NCBI RefSeq assembly: GCF_905220365.1
Contig: NC_061139.1
Span: forward strand, 10,811,001 to 10,875,000
DNA: 64,000 nt
Direction of reading: 5' to 3'
Origin: Vanessa cardui
Lineage: Eukaryota; Arthropoda; Insecta; Lepidoptera; Nymphalidae
Under the pieces are notes generated by a model that was not told where the DNA came from, searched no databases, and saw nothing but the letters and a program-made list of their open reading frames with translations. Each line of letters opens with the position of its first letter. The first letter of the stretch is position 1. Below, one piece after another: positions 32,307-44,044 of the stretch. Position numbers and translations under genes: made by a program.

Positions 32307-33490
32307 TTAGATGAAATACATTTTAATGGAAAATTATCTTTATATAACGAGGAGTTAGGCTTCAACTCATTATCAGACATGATGATAATCGAAATATAAG
32401 TCTAGTCGTTCTCGTTCATAATATCCCTTTCTTTTATTATTCCATTAAATATGACTTTTCGGCTGTCATGTGTTCTAGGTCATACCGACGTTGGCAGCGT
32501 GTACGATAAAAAATAAATAAGTCCTAATTAAACTTTTTGATTCTTCGACATATGTATGCATGTATATGTGTATTATCGTGAGTAGGATTAAAACAAACAC
32601 TTCGTATAATGTTCATCAATATATTAATTGGTTTACTTCCAATTATGCAGGGCTGTTAACACTTAGACCTCACCCTTGTATGTAATTTACATCACAATAT
32701 ACATATTTCACTGTAATACAATAATGTCGATAGTATAAAATAAGTAAAAGATTCACCAAATTCGTTTATTCTATTATGTATTATAATATATTATATAATA
32801 TTTCGAATGGTAACATATTATAACTCATTAACTATTCACATATACGATCTTCTGCAATATCTACTTCAAAAGTGTTTGAATTCACACACATTAAACATAG
32901 TATGAATAATATTAATCTATATAATTTGAAATGAGACGTAGAACTAACAGCTTTACGAGCTTTCCAGGCTCAGTAAATACATTAAGGCATTAGTTCCACG
33001 TCTGTTTGTTTTCAAATGCTACTAACACTTTCAACTCTTTAATTTCAATTTTTTACTGATAACTTCTAAGTGATAATTACGAAAACATTAATTGACTCAA
33101 TTCGGAAATTGAATCTTGTACTTGTCACTAGACAAAGAAGTCAGTAATACATTATACAAATAGTAATTACATCGAGACTTGTTTTTAATTTTTAAGGTAT
33201 TGTAGAGCCGAACATTTCAACGATGTGTAATTCTCAGCCAACCGTTCAAAAAATATTCTTTTAACTTCCCCAGTCGGCACGTCCTGTTACTAAATATAGG
33301 CGAAATTGTTTCAGCTACCTGAGCTTGGATTTTGATAAAGAGTGATGCTATTTTAAGAACGGTTTATAAAGATTTACAACGAATTAATATTAGCTGGAAA
33401 TGTTTTTTGAGTTATTGATAAAATGTTTCATATTTGCAAATATTATTGTAGCATTAAAGTGGCAAGTTATAGAAATTGAAGGTATAATAA
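32307..33490. other. Unique AT-rich DNA
   Basis: No gene or repeat was recognised. Confidence 0.4.
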
Positions 33491-33640
33491 TACCTGACAT
33501 GGCTCAATGGCAGAACGCTTGATTTTGCGAAAATTGCGAAGATTTACATGGGCTTATTTTGTGTATGTAATTCTTCTTAGATGAAGCCATGAGTCGGCTG
33601 GAATCTTCCACGTGGGGCGACGTGGTAAATTCTAAAACAT
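33491..33640 (+). repeat. Possible old SINE-M head
   Basis: CTGACATGGCTCAATGGCAG then AACGCTTGATTTTGCG and TGGGCTTATTTTGTGTATG follow the SINE-M order loosely. This is a weak call. Confidence 0.3.
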
Positions 33641-34198
33641 CATCCTCAAATAGAGTGGGGCTTCGCCCATAAATTGAGGGCCGTTAAAGATTCAGACGCT
33701 TTTTTTTAATTAAACCTTGTCATCATATATTCTGAATTCTATACGAAAAAAAATATGTTCGTTCTTTTTTGAATATTTGAAACAGAACTCTGTCCCAGGC
33801 CAAATTGTTTCCGAGGCGGCAAGGATAGACAAAAACGTTTTTCATTAAATCTAAATAAAGCGATGTTTTTTCGGGACGGCCTCGGATGGAGAGTTAACTT
33901 TCAGCGCCGTCCCTCCGCTGACGAGTTGGAGAGATTTTTTCACTCCACATATATCTTTTGTGCAACGCTTTTTTTGTGTTCGGAAAATTAAACTTGATAT
34001 ATTTTTAAGGGAAAATTTATATATCGAAGCAATCTGTATCGACATGCTATATATGTATAATAGTAGCAGTAAAACTTTTGTATTACTTGAATGAAAAAAA
34101 TACCAAATTAAAAAAATCGATATGATTTTAGTATTTAATATTTAGCGTCTGTCGTCTTTGTACAAATAATAGCATATATAGAGTAACATATGTATATA
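33641..34198. other. Unique DNA, mixed composition
   Basis: GC-richer pieces lie at 33600-33690 and 33870-33930. No open frame longer than 65 codons and no paired splice sites were seen. Confidence 0.35.
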
Positions 34199-34236
34199 TG
34201 TGAGCCTAGATGGTTCAGTGTTGAGAACGCTTTTGT
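34199..34236 (+). repeat. Short SINE-M head fragment
   Basis: GTGAGCCTAGATGGTTCAGT followed by GTTGAGAACGCTTTTG is the first part of SINE-M; nothing further is preserved. Confidence 0.4.
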
Positions 34237-34885
34237 ATACTTACTGTCTTAAAATATCTATGTGAATTTCTGTTATCTACATTTCATTATGATTAGTCAA
34301 AGTTATAATATCTTAAGATTTTAGTAGTTACATTTATTTATCAATTAATACAAACTGTACAGAATTGTAACCTCAAGATAAGCCACTCATAAAAATAAGC
34401 CACCAAGTAAAGACATAACATAAACATTTATAAAACGAACGTAAGAAATGATTTCGTCTTACAATGTTATTTATTTCAAATACCCAGTGAAACGCTCTTT
34501 AACGATGAACCCTCTCGAGCTCGATACGTCGATACGCGAACCGTATTCTCGTATCGTAAAATAATGAGTTGTTCCTCCATAAACATACATATCCTACACT
34601 CCGAGGACGTGTCGAACTCCGCTCATATTTCGACCTCGTTTCGAGAATGTCTTTCTTCGCCTAGCATTTTATCTTCGGAAACAAAAGAGGATGCTTTTTG
34701 TTTTTTTTTTATGTATACAGTTAGGACACGTTGTTCGTAGTTCTGTACGAAAATGTACAAAAACTAGCTTATAAACCGCAAGGCGCCGTTGCGATTTATA
34801 AACATAAAGAAATGCTTCTTTTTTAAAGAAACGTTTGTGCCTCCAAAATGTACGCTTTAAAATAAAATACTCTTTTTTTTGAATA
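34237..34885. promoter_or_regulatory. Unique DNA with a GC-richer island at 34480-34700
   Basis: The island has GAACCCTCTCGAGCTCGATA and TACGTCGATACGCGAACCGT and is not repeated in the window. I suspect regulatory DNA, based on composition only. Confidence 0.25.
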
Positions 34886-35117
34886 AATATATAAATATTG
34901 GACTACATCTCATACAATACTCTGATCCCAATGTAGGTAGCTAAAGCACTTGTGTTATGAAAAATCAGAAGTAACGGCGATACACAAACATCCAGACCCA
35001 AGACAATACAGATATTAGTGAACGTTTTCTACATCGACTCGGCCGGGAATCGAACCCTGAACCTCGGAGTGGCATACCCATGAAAACCGGTGTACACACT
35101 ACTCGACCATAGAGTCA
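34886..35117 (-). repeat. SINE-D, near full length, minus strand
   Basis: The head lies at 35117. On minus it has a tRNA-like A-box (ATGGTCGAGTAG) and B-box (GGTTCGATTCCCGGCCGAG). The body includes AGACCCAAGACAATACAG, AACACAAGTGCTTTAG (as its complement) and the CCAATATTTATATATTTATT-type tail. Confidence 0.85.
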
Positions 35118-35571
35118 AAAGTCTTATACATTTTTTTTAATGTAAAAAATTATGATTTCAATTACATATAAATTATATTATGTAAAAAATGAGTTCATAT
35201 TTTCGTCTTATATAAACTGTAAGCGTGTTAAGTAATCTTCTACCGCGGCAGATATTACAACACTTTTCGCATCCTTATGCGGGCCCTAACCAAGATTGAT
35301 TTCGTCAATAGCTGGCGGGTTGAGCATCAATCAAACTGACGGCTAGTAGAAATGAAGGGTTCCCCACTTAGAGGCGCTATTCCTCGAAAATAACTACTCA
35401 TACTAACTTCATAATCTTATATGTTAAGATGGATGTTGCTTTCTTCTACGATATAAATAGACTTGACACTGGTTTACTGATCACTATGAAAGTTTGTATG
35501 TGTGAACGTCATCTGCCTCGTATGCCTTATGGCTAGATATAATTGATTATGTGTAACATATATATAAAATA
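35118..35571. other. Unique DNA
   Basis: A short island at 35270-35350 includes ATGCGGGCCCTAACC. No gene was seen. Confidence 0.35.
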
Positions 35572-35792
35572 CTAGCGACCCGCCCCGTCTTCGCGCGCAT
35601 GCAATACTGATACTAAACATTCTACAGACTTGGTTTATTTACGACATCACATTAGAAACATCAAATATTATAAGTGTTTCTTTACTATATATCTTCCATG
35701 CATTATACAAAAAATTTCCCCTCGAATCACTCTACCTATAAAAAAAACGGATAAAAATCCGGTAAGCGACTTTATTTTATACTATGTAAAAT
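35572..35792 (-). mobile_element. Non-autonomous Helitron-like element, minus strand
   Basis: Its minus-strand 3' CTAG is at 35572-35575, followed by GCGACCCGCCCCGTCTTCG (as read on +). It contains ACGACATCACATTAGAAAC and ends near ACTTTATTTTATACTATGTA, the complement of the start of the 29368 element. It is essentially full length with a worn 5' end. Confidence 0.65.
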
Positions 35793-36500
35793 ATTAATCG
35801 AAATGTAATACTGAACCAAACTTCGTGAATTTTAGTATGAAAGAAATGTATATCCCAAGGAAAGACATAAACTAACGATTAATCCCAAAAATGCAAAGCC
35901 GCAACAACTCGTAACTATGAAAGTTGTATGAGAAATAATTTATAACGATCATTGAAAGTGAATTGCGAATTTGAGTTTCAAAGATTATGAATCAAAGACC
36001 GACATCCCCGCCTGTCTTGTGTCTTGATAAATACTTCGTACGTTATGTGACGATTTGTTTTCATTTCCTCACATAGCGCATAATACTTTTACTTTGTTGA
36101 CCGATTTTAAATTAATAAATAATAAATTTCTTAATTTATATAACGTGTGTATTGAAATTCTAGAGGATCGATTTGTTATATACATATTTTAGCGAGCTCA
36201 TTCGTATAATTGTATTTATTAATTGAATATAGATTTAGAAGTAAGTTTATGTATACTCAATTTATGGTTCTCAAATATCATCATATGAAATAAATAATAA
36301 TAAAAAGAAGTACAGCAAAGTTCTTTGAGTAAAAATCTACTTCAATACAAAGAGGTTCTAATGCAATTCCGGCTATTGAGGCTGGTAAGTGGCCGGTGAG
36401 CCACTTACGCAGTATATGCATATTATGTAATGCAAATGCATGCTCAGACGATGCCCGCTTTATTCACTTATTCTTATATTCCTATATCTAATATTATATT
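35793..36500. other. Unique AT-rich DNA with a small hairpin
   Basis: GTAAGTGGC and GCCACTTAC form a 9-bp stem near 36385-36408. Positions 35815-35900 may be worn Helitron-like DNA. Confidence 0.35.
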
Positions 36501-36630
36501 GTGTGAAAGATGATATGGCTGGAAATAATTTTACTTGTGAGATGACGTCAGATAGAGAACTCTGGAAGATGAAGACATGCTGCACCGACTTCAAGTAAAT
36601 TGGGATAAGGACGGGAGTATAATGATCTTA
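36501..36630 (+). mobile_element. 5'-truncated LINE 3' end, family 1
   Basis: It translates as VKDDMAGNNFTCEMTSDREL, then WKMKTCCTDFK and a stop. It is clearly related to the copy at 3150, and comparison suggests the tail originally ended with CC.DPK or similar. No other coding domain is present. Confidence 0.7.
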
Positions 36631-36799
36631 TATTGCAATGAAAAGTCAGTTTGACAATGATAAAGGCCATATTAGGCGTATTATTGATCTCCAATAAATT
36701 GTTGATAGTACAATTGGAACTCGACTTATACGAACTAGGAGTGATATAGTGCTCGAAGGAACGGAGAGGCTACCGCTGGTTTTTAGAAGGTAAAAAAAA
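36631..36799. other. Short unique stretch
   Basis: No feature was recognised. Confidence 0.3.
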
Positions 36800-37100
36800 G
36801 TAAAGTAACATCCTGTAAATTACCCACTGCTGGGCTAAGGCCTCGTCACCCATTAAGGAGAGGGTTTGAAACATATTCCACCACGCTGTTCCAATGCGGG
36901 TTTGTGGAATGCACATGTGGCAGAATTTCGATGAAATTAGATACATGCAGGTTTCCTCACGATGTTTTCCTTCACTGCCAAGCACGAGATGAATTATAAA
37001 CACAAATTAAGCACATACATATATAGTGGTGCTTGCCTGGGTTTGAACCCGAAATCATCGATTAAGATGCACGCGTTCTAACCACTGGGCCATCGCGGCT
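36800..37100 (-). repeat. SINE-M, full length, minus strand
   Basis: It has the complete order from a GTAAAGTAACA-type tail to a head at 37100 (complement of GCCGCGATGGCCCAGTGGTT). The A-box is intact; the B-box is GGTTCAAACCC. Confidence 0.9.
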
Positions 37101-37698
37101 TTTTTTAGTAGGTATTTCGGCAATATATTGCCAATCAGTCCCACTCTTTACGGGGTACGTTTTTCCAACGAATAAACCAACGCAGCGACTAATTTCCTGA
37201 CCTAATACCATGCAATTTAATATACCTGTAAATGTTACTTAAATAATGTACTTAAATATTATATGTATCAGTTAACCAATATACGTGTTGTTGGTGTTTG
37301 GTTTCAAACAACTGTAATGATGTATACAACACTCGCATGTTTTATCGGTGTTTTTGTTTTCGCCGCAGAAAATCGTGCCATTTACGGCAACAGATGGATT
37401 ATAACTTGCAAATAAAATATAGTAATAATATTCTATATCATGATAATAACGCTTCATATATATTATAAACCTTATTGTCACAGGTCGTGGTGCAAACCCC
37501 AGTCCGGACCGATAAACAGTTATTGGAATATTCTCTAAAATATTCTCTTAAACTCATAATTTTACGTATTACTTTCACATTGTTTTTTTTTAAACAGACA
37601 TCGTAAATATTCAAATATAAGGACCGTAAATTTATGCCTATATTTCTATTTCATATAAAAAATTTTATATAGTAGAAGTAGAATATGGTAGTAGTTTT
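37101..37698. other. Unique AT-rich DNA
   Basis: No gene or repeat was recognised. Confidence 0.4.
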
Positions 37699-37699
37699 G

Positions 37700-37960
37700 G
37701 GTCATCGAAGTATAGTCATATTAACAGTCACACAGTGTGTACACCGGCTTTCACGGGTACGCCACACCGAGTTTCCGGTTTCGATTCCCGGCCAAGTCGA
37801 TATAGAAAAAGTTCATTAGTTTTCTATGTCAACATGGGTCCGGGTCTTTGTGGTACTGTCGTTACTACTGATTTTCCATAACACAAGTGCTTTAGGTAAC
37901 TAAATACATAGAGATCAGAGTAATGCATGTGATGTCCAATATTTATTTATTTATATTTAT
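37700..37960 (+). repeat. SINE-D, full length
   Basis: It shows GTGTGTACACCGGCTTTCAC, B-box GGTTTCGATTCCCGGCCAAG, TTAGTTTTCTATGTCAACAT and AACACAAGTGCTTTAGG. The A-box region is diverged. It ends in a TTTATTTATTTAT-type tail. Confidence 0.85.
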
Positions 37961-38159
37961 GGAATTCTCGGAAAAGCTTATTTATTATATATTTAATGTA
38001 ATATTCATAGTGGCAACGGCTTAAAACCAGAGCGTCTTTTCATAGCACGGCCAGAGACAGACTCCATATAAAGTGTCGTTACATAAATTCTTTCATTCAG
38101 GAATGACATATTTTTCAATTTTTAATTTTAAAGTGCAGAGGAAAATGCTTTCAGCAAGA
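37961..38159. other. Unique DNA
   Basis: No feature was recognised. Confidence 0.3.
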
Positions 38160-38480
38160 ATTTTAATTTTAAAGGCAGTATGCAAACTTAATTAGAAACT
38201 GCTGCGGGGCACTTCTAGGTCTTTTAGACCCACACACGAGATTAATTCGCCTCGAAAATTTTATACATAAATGGATGTTAGCAGTTGTAATGAAATAACA
38301 TCTAAGTGTTTCGAATGATACGAGCTTGTAGGTAATTAGGAAGTCTGGCAGTTGATTCAAAGGGATTGCCGGATTAGATGGCTCGATAATGCGTACGACC
38401 CTTGAACAATTTGTCCTAAAGGCTGTGTATAAAACGGTAAAACGTTTATTAATTTTAAACTGCCTTAGATGTTTCACGGC
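38160..38480. promoter_or_regulatory. Unique island with several TAATTA-type words
   Basis: TTAATTAG (38188-38195), ATTAATTC (38241-38248), TAATTAG (38333-38339) and GGATTAG near 38371 lie in a GC-richer block. This pattern suits a homeodomain-bound enhancer. The minus-strand frame across it (38169-38477) has no family resemblance. Confidence 0.3.
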
Positions 38481-39610
38481 TAATGGTTCTTCTTTAGTAA
38501 CTTTCGTATAATAAAGTTAACAGTAATTTTAATAAATGATTAAGGACACTCATTCTGTCTAAGCAAAGCTAATCTAAAACAATTTTCTCGTTTATAATGT
38601 AATAATACGTCATATATGTTTGTTGAAAACTGTAAATGAACACACATAATAAAAACATATAATTAAAATATTTTCAATAGAATCCATTATTATACTATGA
38701 CCAAATAAAATTATTGAGTCATATATGATACATTTCCGTTTCAAACAAAATCGATGGCTTTATTTTGTACCTCCATAATAAAAAAAAACTGAAACCATAA
38801 ACACAAAAGTACTCAACTTAATATAACGTTCATCGTCACCAAGATATTACTCAGCGATTTAGAGCTTCCACGCATTGTGTGCGCATCAGAAGTGACAACT
38901 GCCTGTGGGTACCCATAACCCATAACCCAGATGCCTCTTCTCATAATAAAAAATCCTTTTCATTCCATTTTAACCCTAACAAAATACTAATGTAACGTGT
39001 CTATTAATTATAGCGTTTTTATGCTTTTTACAGTCAGTGCGTAATCTTAACTAATTAATAATACGTAAAAGTTACCAAAGATAATTACGAAAGGGTACCA
39101 GGTGCGGGACACTGTCTAATGTGTACATAAATGAACGTAAATTGCTCTGGAAGGGCTCGTGTACGTTTGAGTGTTATAATTTACTTTGTATAAAATGTTC
39201 TGCTTTTATGTTTATTGTATACACGCACAAAGTTAAAGTGCGTGGAAGTTCTGAAAGTAGAGTAAATATTTAAAAAGGGTGAAGCGCCAATGTCTGTGGG
39301 CGTTGGTGACGAATGACTACAGTCACCTTTATCGGCCCGCCTACCTATTTTAGTATTAAACATAAAATATTTCCTTAAATCCGCCTTCGCACTGGCAGTG
39401 TGAATTAATCGTGTAATAAGTATTTCATTGAATAATCTTCAGATTACACATTTTTTTATTCACATAATATGTATCATATAAATAGTTTAACTTTAATTTA
39501 AATAACATACCATTAATGTTGGAGTTTATACCTTAATTTAAATACACCTCTAAATCGTACGTAATCCTTCGATGTAGTAAAATAAGATAGTATACTAAAT
39601 GAACAAATAA
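38481..39610. other. Unique DNA
   Basis: It is AT-rich, with a mixed part at 39100-39360. No gene was found. Confidence 0.4.
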
Positions 39611-39614
39611 GTGC

Positions 39615-39833
39615 TAGACAACAATACATAAGTACGTTACTCTGATGTCAATGTAAGAAGCTAAAGCACTCGTGTAATGGAAAATCATGTAACGACGGTA
39701 CCACAAACAGCCAGACCCAGACAACATAGAATGATTTTTTTTTTCTACATCGAATCGGCCGGGAATTGAACCCGGGACCTCGGAGTGGCGTACCCATGAA
39801 AACTAGTTTACATGCTAGGAGATCAAGGAGGTT
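39615..39833 (-). repeat. SINE-D, minus strand
   Basis: ACTCTGATGTCAATGTAAGA, AAAGCACTCGTGTAATGG, CCCAGACAACATAGAATG and TCGGCCGGGAATTGAACCCG identify it. The head near 39833 is worn. Confidence 0.85.
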
Positions 39834-40385
39834 GTCAAATAATAATAGTTGTAATTGCGTCGAATGATAAAAAAAATTAATAATAGTTTGAACCTGCGAT
39901 TCCAGAATTTCGCAAAAAAATACGAGTATTTTATTTCTACGACACGTAAGAGTATTTATGGTCATCTCAAACCATTGATACTGACAGCGCAAAATATAAT
40001 GCCCTACCGGCCCTAGATCGTTAAATTGAATTTGAACGTAGCTATTCTGGCTCATAGCCATTGGCAGAGAAGAAAGAGCCATCCCATCTCCCATCGGTGT
40101 CGTAAGTGGCAATTGATGGATTTTGCGTTGAGTGCATTCAACGATGGGACACGTGCGTGCCTCACACGGAAAGTGATGGAAACACATACTCTACTACCAC
40201 TTAAAATTCTGCCAAATTATCTTCTATCTCGTTCAGACACAATGCTGACGATAATGATTCAATCTGTATCCATGAAATATAAAGAAATGACTAGTCTGAG
40301 ATGTCTTTTAAAGTCTGCCAATCTTTTATGGATTATAAATGTAATAATGTAAATATGCTGAAGGTCATATTTTGCAAGAACGAAA
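39834..40385. other. Unassigned stretch with overlapping open frames on both strands
   Basis: A 108-aa ATG frame runs on + (40026-40352), and a longer minus frame (39648-40187) crosses into the SINE-D. The + sequence around 40050-40150 (GCCATCCCATCTCCCATCGG, TGTCGTAAGTGGCAATTGAT) has the feel of a retroelement coding remnant, but I cannot place it. It could also be unique DNA. Neither frame should be trusted as a host gene. Confidence 0.2.
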
Positions 40386-40387
40386 AG

Positions 40388-40670
40388 TGTTTTTTTTATG
40401 ATATAGTTAGGCGATTGTCCAAATGGGCCAAATGATGGTAAGTGTTCACCAACGCCATTAACATTGGTGCTGTAAAAATATTAAGCAATTCTCTACATCG
40501 CCAAATACCAATCTTGGGAATTAAGATGTAATGTCCCTTGCCCCTGTATACTGGCTGACAAACTTTTCAAACCTGAATACAACAATACTAAGTTTTTCTG
40601 TGCGGTTGTAGGATATCTGATAAGTGGGTGGTACCCATACGGGTTTATTCAAAGACCAACCACCAAGTGA
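40388..40670 (-). repeat. Family B repeat, diverged, minus strand
   Basis: It runs from TTTTTTTATGATATAGTTAG to GACCAACCACCAAGTGA. All landmarks can be aligned, with many substitutions and a damaged head fold. Confidence 0.8.
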
Positions 40671-40689
40671 ACAACAGCAGTAAACATAA

Positions 40690-40830
40690 GTGTAACGATT
40701 TTTATTAAATAGCGGGTATTGCAACGCAATATTATGCAAATGCGGGAAGACTGCGTGCCGGCGGCGATTTGGCGCCGGTCTCGTTCTGTTTGGCCTCACT
40801 GACAGCGGAATGACTATTTTGACGTTAATA
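40690..40830. promoter_or_regulatory. Compact GC-rich island with POU octamer
   Basis: ATGCAAAT lies at 40734-40741, preceded by the palindrome ATTGCAACGCAAT (40718-40730) and followed by GTGCCGGCGGCGATTTGGCG. The tight cluster in an AT-rich setting suggests a binding-site cluster; this is inference. Confidence 0.3.
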
Positions 40831-41600
40831 TTCATATAACCTTTGTTCCATTACTAATCTTTTTGCTATGCTAATTTTTATTTTTAATGCTGCGTATCTG
40901 AAATATTATGTAACTAGTTTGTGGAGTTTTTTTTGTAACTATACCAGATTATACCAGATAACGGAGTATTTATTATGACAGTACAGGGCGATTGTGACAC
41001 ACAATATTCACATAATACATACATATTATAATTATTTTATTTAACTGTTAAAGCGAGTTACAAAACTTTACTTGTATAAAACAAATGCGAATGAGATTAT
41101 GTTCTTATGATTAATCGTTACTCAATCACGCTAAGGGCTTGTTCCCCTTTTGAAGAGAGAACAGTTAGATTTTTATGCGGTAACTTGCAATGTTTTACTT
41201 CACTTCACGAGTTATAAACAAGAAGAGAGAACAAAAAAACTCAGTTATGAGTGAATGGGTTAGGATCTCCTGAACTTCATCTAAAATTCATGTATCGTAA
41301 GCTACGGGGCTATCTTGGGTCATATCGAATAAATGTCCTATTTAATTATTAACAATTACTTTCAAGTGCCCGCTCATACTGTGGCCGCACGTCGTGACAA
41401 GCGTTTGCACCAGCTTTATGAAAATCCGTAACCCGAGTCGTTCCACTGCATTTCTCTTAGCTCGGCGATGTTTGTTTTTATGCATAAAACATGTTCATAT
41501 CTAAGCTATATAAGAGATTTATGAAGAAAATGGAACATAATCTTCATATTGTTATCGTTACCAACGTATGTTTGTTCCATTGTTACATAAATATACACTA
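40831..41600. other. Unique DNA
   Basis: No gene or repeat was recognised. Confidence 0.4.
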
Positions 41601-41800
41601 CTAGATAAACCTACGGCTATACCCGCGGAAAATTTATAAAACACAAATTTTCTATCCCGTTTTACTGGCCTTAGAGGTGTAGTTTCATTAAATTCGTTCT
41701 TAGCGGATGTCTACACTATATAAGGAACTAACCTGCAAAATTTCAAGTTTGAAGGTATTATAGTTTCTGAGATATGGTGTTCGTATGTGAAATTGGCTGC
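41601..41800 (-). repeat. Helitron-like relic, minus strand
   Basis: CTAG (41601-41604) preceded by A, then ACGGCTATACCCGCGG (the GC-rich 3' end), and CCTGCAAAATTTCAAGTTTG with TTTCTGAGATATGGTG. These phrases are common in lepidopteran non-autonomous Helitrons. Confidence 0.55.
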
Positions 41801-41947
41801 TCCGCGCAGTTAGTATGTTGCGTTTAACGTTATTACTCTGTCGATCGTAACGTTATATTATGGACTTATAGACCGAAAATAAAAATAGAAATGGCCTGTT
41901 TTTTTAAACCGGATATATCATATATTACACTGACAAACAGCAGTGAC

Positions 41948-42415
41948 TAGTATTGTTGTGTTTTTTTTTTTTTGAAGGGTGAGTGTGCCCAGTGGAAGAG
42001 TCGAGATGGCCCAGTGGTTAGAACGCGTGCATCTTAACCGATGATTGCGGGTTCAAACCCAGGCAATCACCGCAGATTCATGTGCTTAATTTGTCTTTAT
42101 AATTCATCTCAAAACATGGTGAGGAAACCTGCATGTGACAAATTTCATAAAAATTCTGCCACATGTGTATTCCACCAACCCGCATTGGAACAGCGTGGTG
42201 GAACATGTTCCAAACCTTCTCCTCAAAGGGAGAGGAGGCCTTTAGCCCAGCAGTGGGAATTTACAGGCTGCTGTTGTTGTTGTTGTTGAGTGTGCCCGAG
42301 TAATTACAGGCATAAGGGTCATAGAATTTAAATTCCTAAAGTCGGTGGTGTATTGGCGATGTAAGAAAAGGTTTTGAGATTTTAATGGCTGTGGTGACAA
42401 ATTCTTCAACTGTAC
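41948..42415 (+). repeat. Family B repeat split by a SINE-M
   Basis: The left part includes TAGTATTGTTGTG, a T run and GAAGGGTGAGTGTGCCC. It resumes at 42298 with GAGTAATTACAGGCATAAGG and GTCGGTGGTGTATTGGCGAT. The target was the conserved GGTGAGTGAGCC region of family B. Confidence 0.8.
41991..42286 (+). repeat. SINE-M, full length, with 11-bp target duplication
   Basis: It is complete, with A-box TGGCCCAGTGG, B-box GGTTCAAACCC, the full core and a (TTG)n tail. The duplication TGAGTGTGCCC lies at 41980-41990 and 42287-42297. It belongs to the sub-group with a GTT tail, like the copy at 44045. Confidence 0.92.
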
Positions 42416-43409
42416 ATTATTATAGCACAGAGTTCAACTTGAAAGTTTGTTTAACATTTTTTGTCAAAGCTAAAAGTAAAATGAATTTGGCAATCTTATA
42501 GTTCAAACTATAAGTTTGCCAAATTCTGGCAACTGGTAACTGTTTTATTTGTCCATTTACAAGAGCACGTAAAAATATAGTAGTGATTGTCGGAATTTAA
42601 TCCCCTACATTCGGACCCGTTTATCCCCCCGGCTATCCCCGATAATAGGCTGACGACGAGTACTATAATATATGTATTATTATAACGTTATATATACATA
42701 TATAGTTGATTTATAATATAATGTTAAAGTTATTAATTTCGGGATATATACCATTAGCTGGCTATTTCATCTCATATTAAATTGTTTATCTATATAATAT
42801 ATGAGACAAACAAAAAAAAATGCCCGCTGAGTTTTGTTTCGCCGGTTCTATGAGTCATCTATGATGATCATATATATAAGTACAGCCAATTTTATATCGG
42901 TCCGTCTTTGAGTGTTACTCTAAACTTCTTTTATTTACATGAAAAATTAAAAAAAAAAAAATAATTAACTAACTTAAGTATATTTTAAATTAAAATTCCA
43001 TCTTCTTGATTTCCTGATCTGTTTTTGACGCTGAAAATTAAGTTTAATTCAATATACATATGTACATGTTAAGGTAATTATTATTAAAAATAATTCTCAT
43101 AGAAAAATAAATTCCACACTCTGAATTAAAAAGAAAATACAATATATTGCATTAAGTACCAATACATTATCATGTAAATTGAATGCATTTTACGTTCCCA
43201 AGACCTCTTGTTTAACACTCGAGTCCCGGCCACGTTTTTTATTACAGTAATTAGTTTTACTATTTCCATTCGTTTACTGTGGGATTAAATTATTTGTCTG
43301 CATTCATTCCGATTAAATAACGATATGGTTCAGTGGATATTTAAGGTTACTTTTCACCGATAATCGCAGATACAAATTCATCTTTAAGTCTTCGAATTTT
43401 AAATTAACC
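42416..43409. other. Unique AT-rich DNA with an imperfect hairpin
   Basis: Around 42488-42526, GGCAATCTTATAGTT pairs with AAACTATAAGTTTGCC. A possible SINE-M head relic lies near 43320-43390 (GATATGGTTCAGTGG). No gene was seen. Confidence 0.4.
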
Positions 43410-43678
43410 TTTTTTTTGGTTGGTGTACGAGCATATGGGCCACCTGGTGGTAAGTGGTTACCATCACCCATAGACAGTGACGCTGTAAGAAATATTAACT
43501 ATTCCTTATATCGCCAATGCGCCACCAACCTAGGGAACTAAGATGCTATGTCGCTTGTGCCTGTAGTTACTCTTGCTCACTCACCCTTCAAACCGGAAGA
43601 CAACAATACTGAGTACTGTTATTTTACGGGTGGGTGGTACCCACCCAGGCGGGCTTGCACTAAGCCCTACCACCAAGT
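43410..43678 (-). repeat. Family B repeat, minus strand, small deletion
   Basis: The landmarks are well kept, including CATCACCCATAGACAGTGAC and CACTAAGCCCTACCACCAAG. About 20 bases around the TATCTGATGAG part are missing. Confidence 0.9.
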
Positions 43679-44044
43679 AAACATAATATAACATTACATT
43701 TCGTGATCGATGTATATAGGGAATATTTATTCCCATCTTATTGAAGAATTTCTGATTCATATATTTGTTCCAAAGACATACAGTGGAGTGCCCTTCCCTT
43801 TGACGAGAGGACTCTCCTTAACGATCTCTCAAGACTGAAACAGCTAAGTAGTCTTAAAGGATAATCAGAATTTAGTCGTCTACAATCCCGAACAGTACAA
43901 TATTGATTTAAAATACTTGGAAATGAATTCGAGTATTACTTTTTGAACTTTATATGATTTACAATGTTATAAGCAGACTTCTATGCATATAATAAAATTG
44001 GAGTGTCTTTTTGTAATATTAAAATAGCCCCTTTTTACTCAATG
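43679..44044. other. Unique AT-rich DNA
   Basis: No feature was recognised. Confidence 0.35.

Noticed and set aside
40521..40835. 104-codon minus frame
   Set aside because: It runs through a family B copy and its flank. Similar frames occur over other B copies (for example 46954-47166).
42020..42062. tRNA-like A- and B-boxes in many places (also 44050, 50480, 58720 and others)
   Set aside because: All belong to SINE-M, C or D heads. No acceptor stem or full cloverleaf could be drawn, so no true tRNA gene is called.
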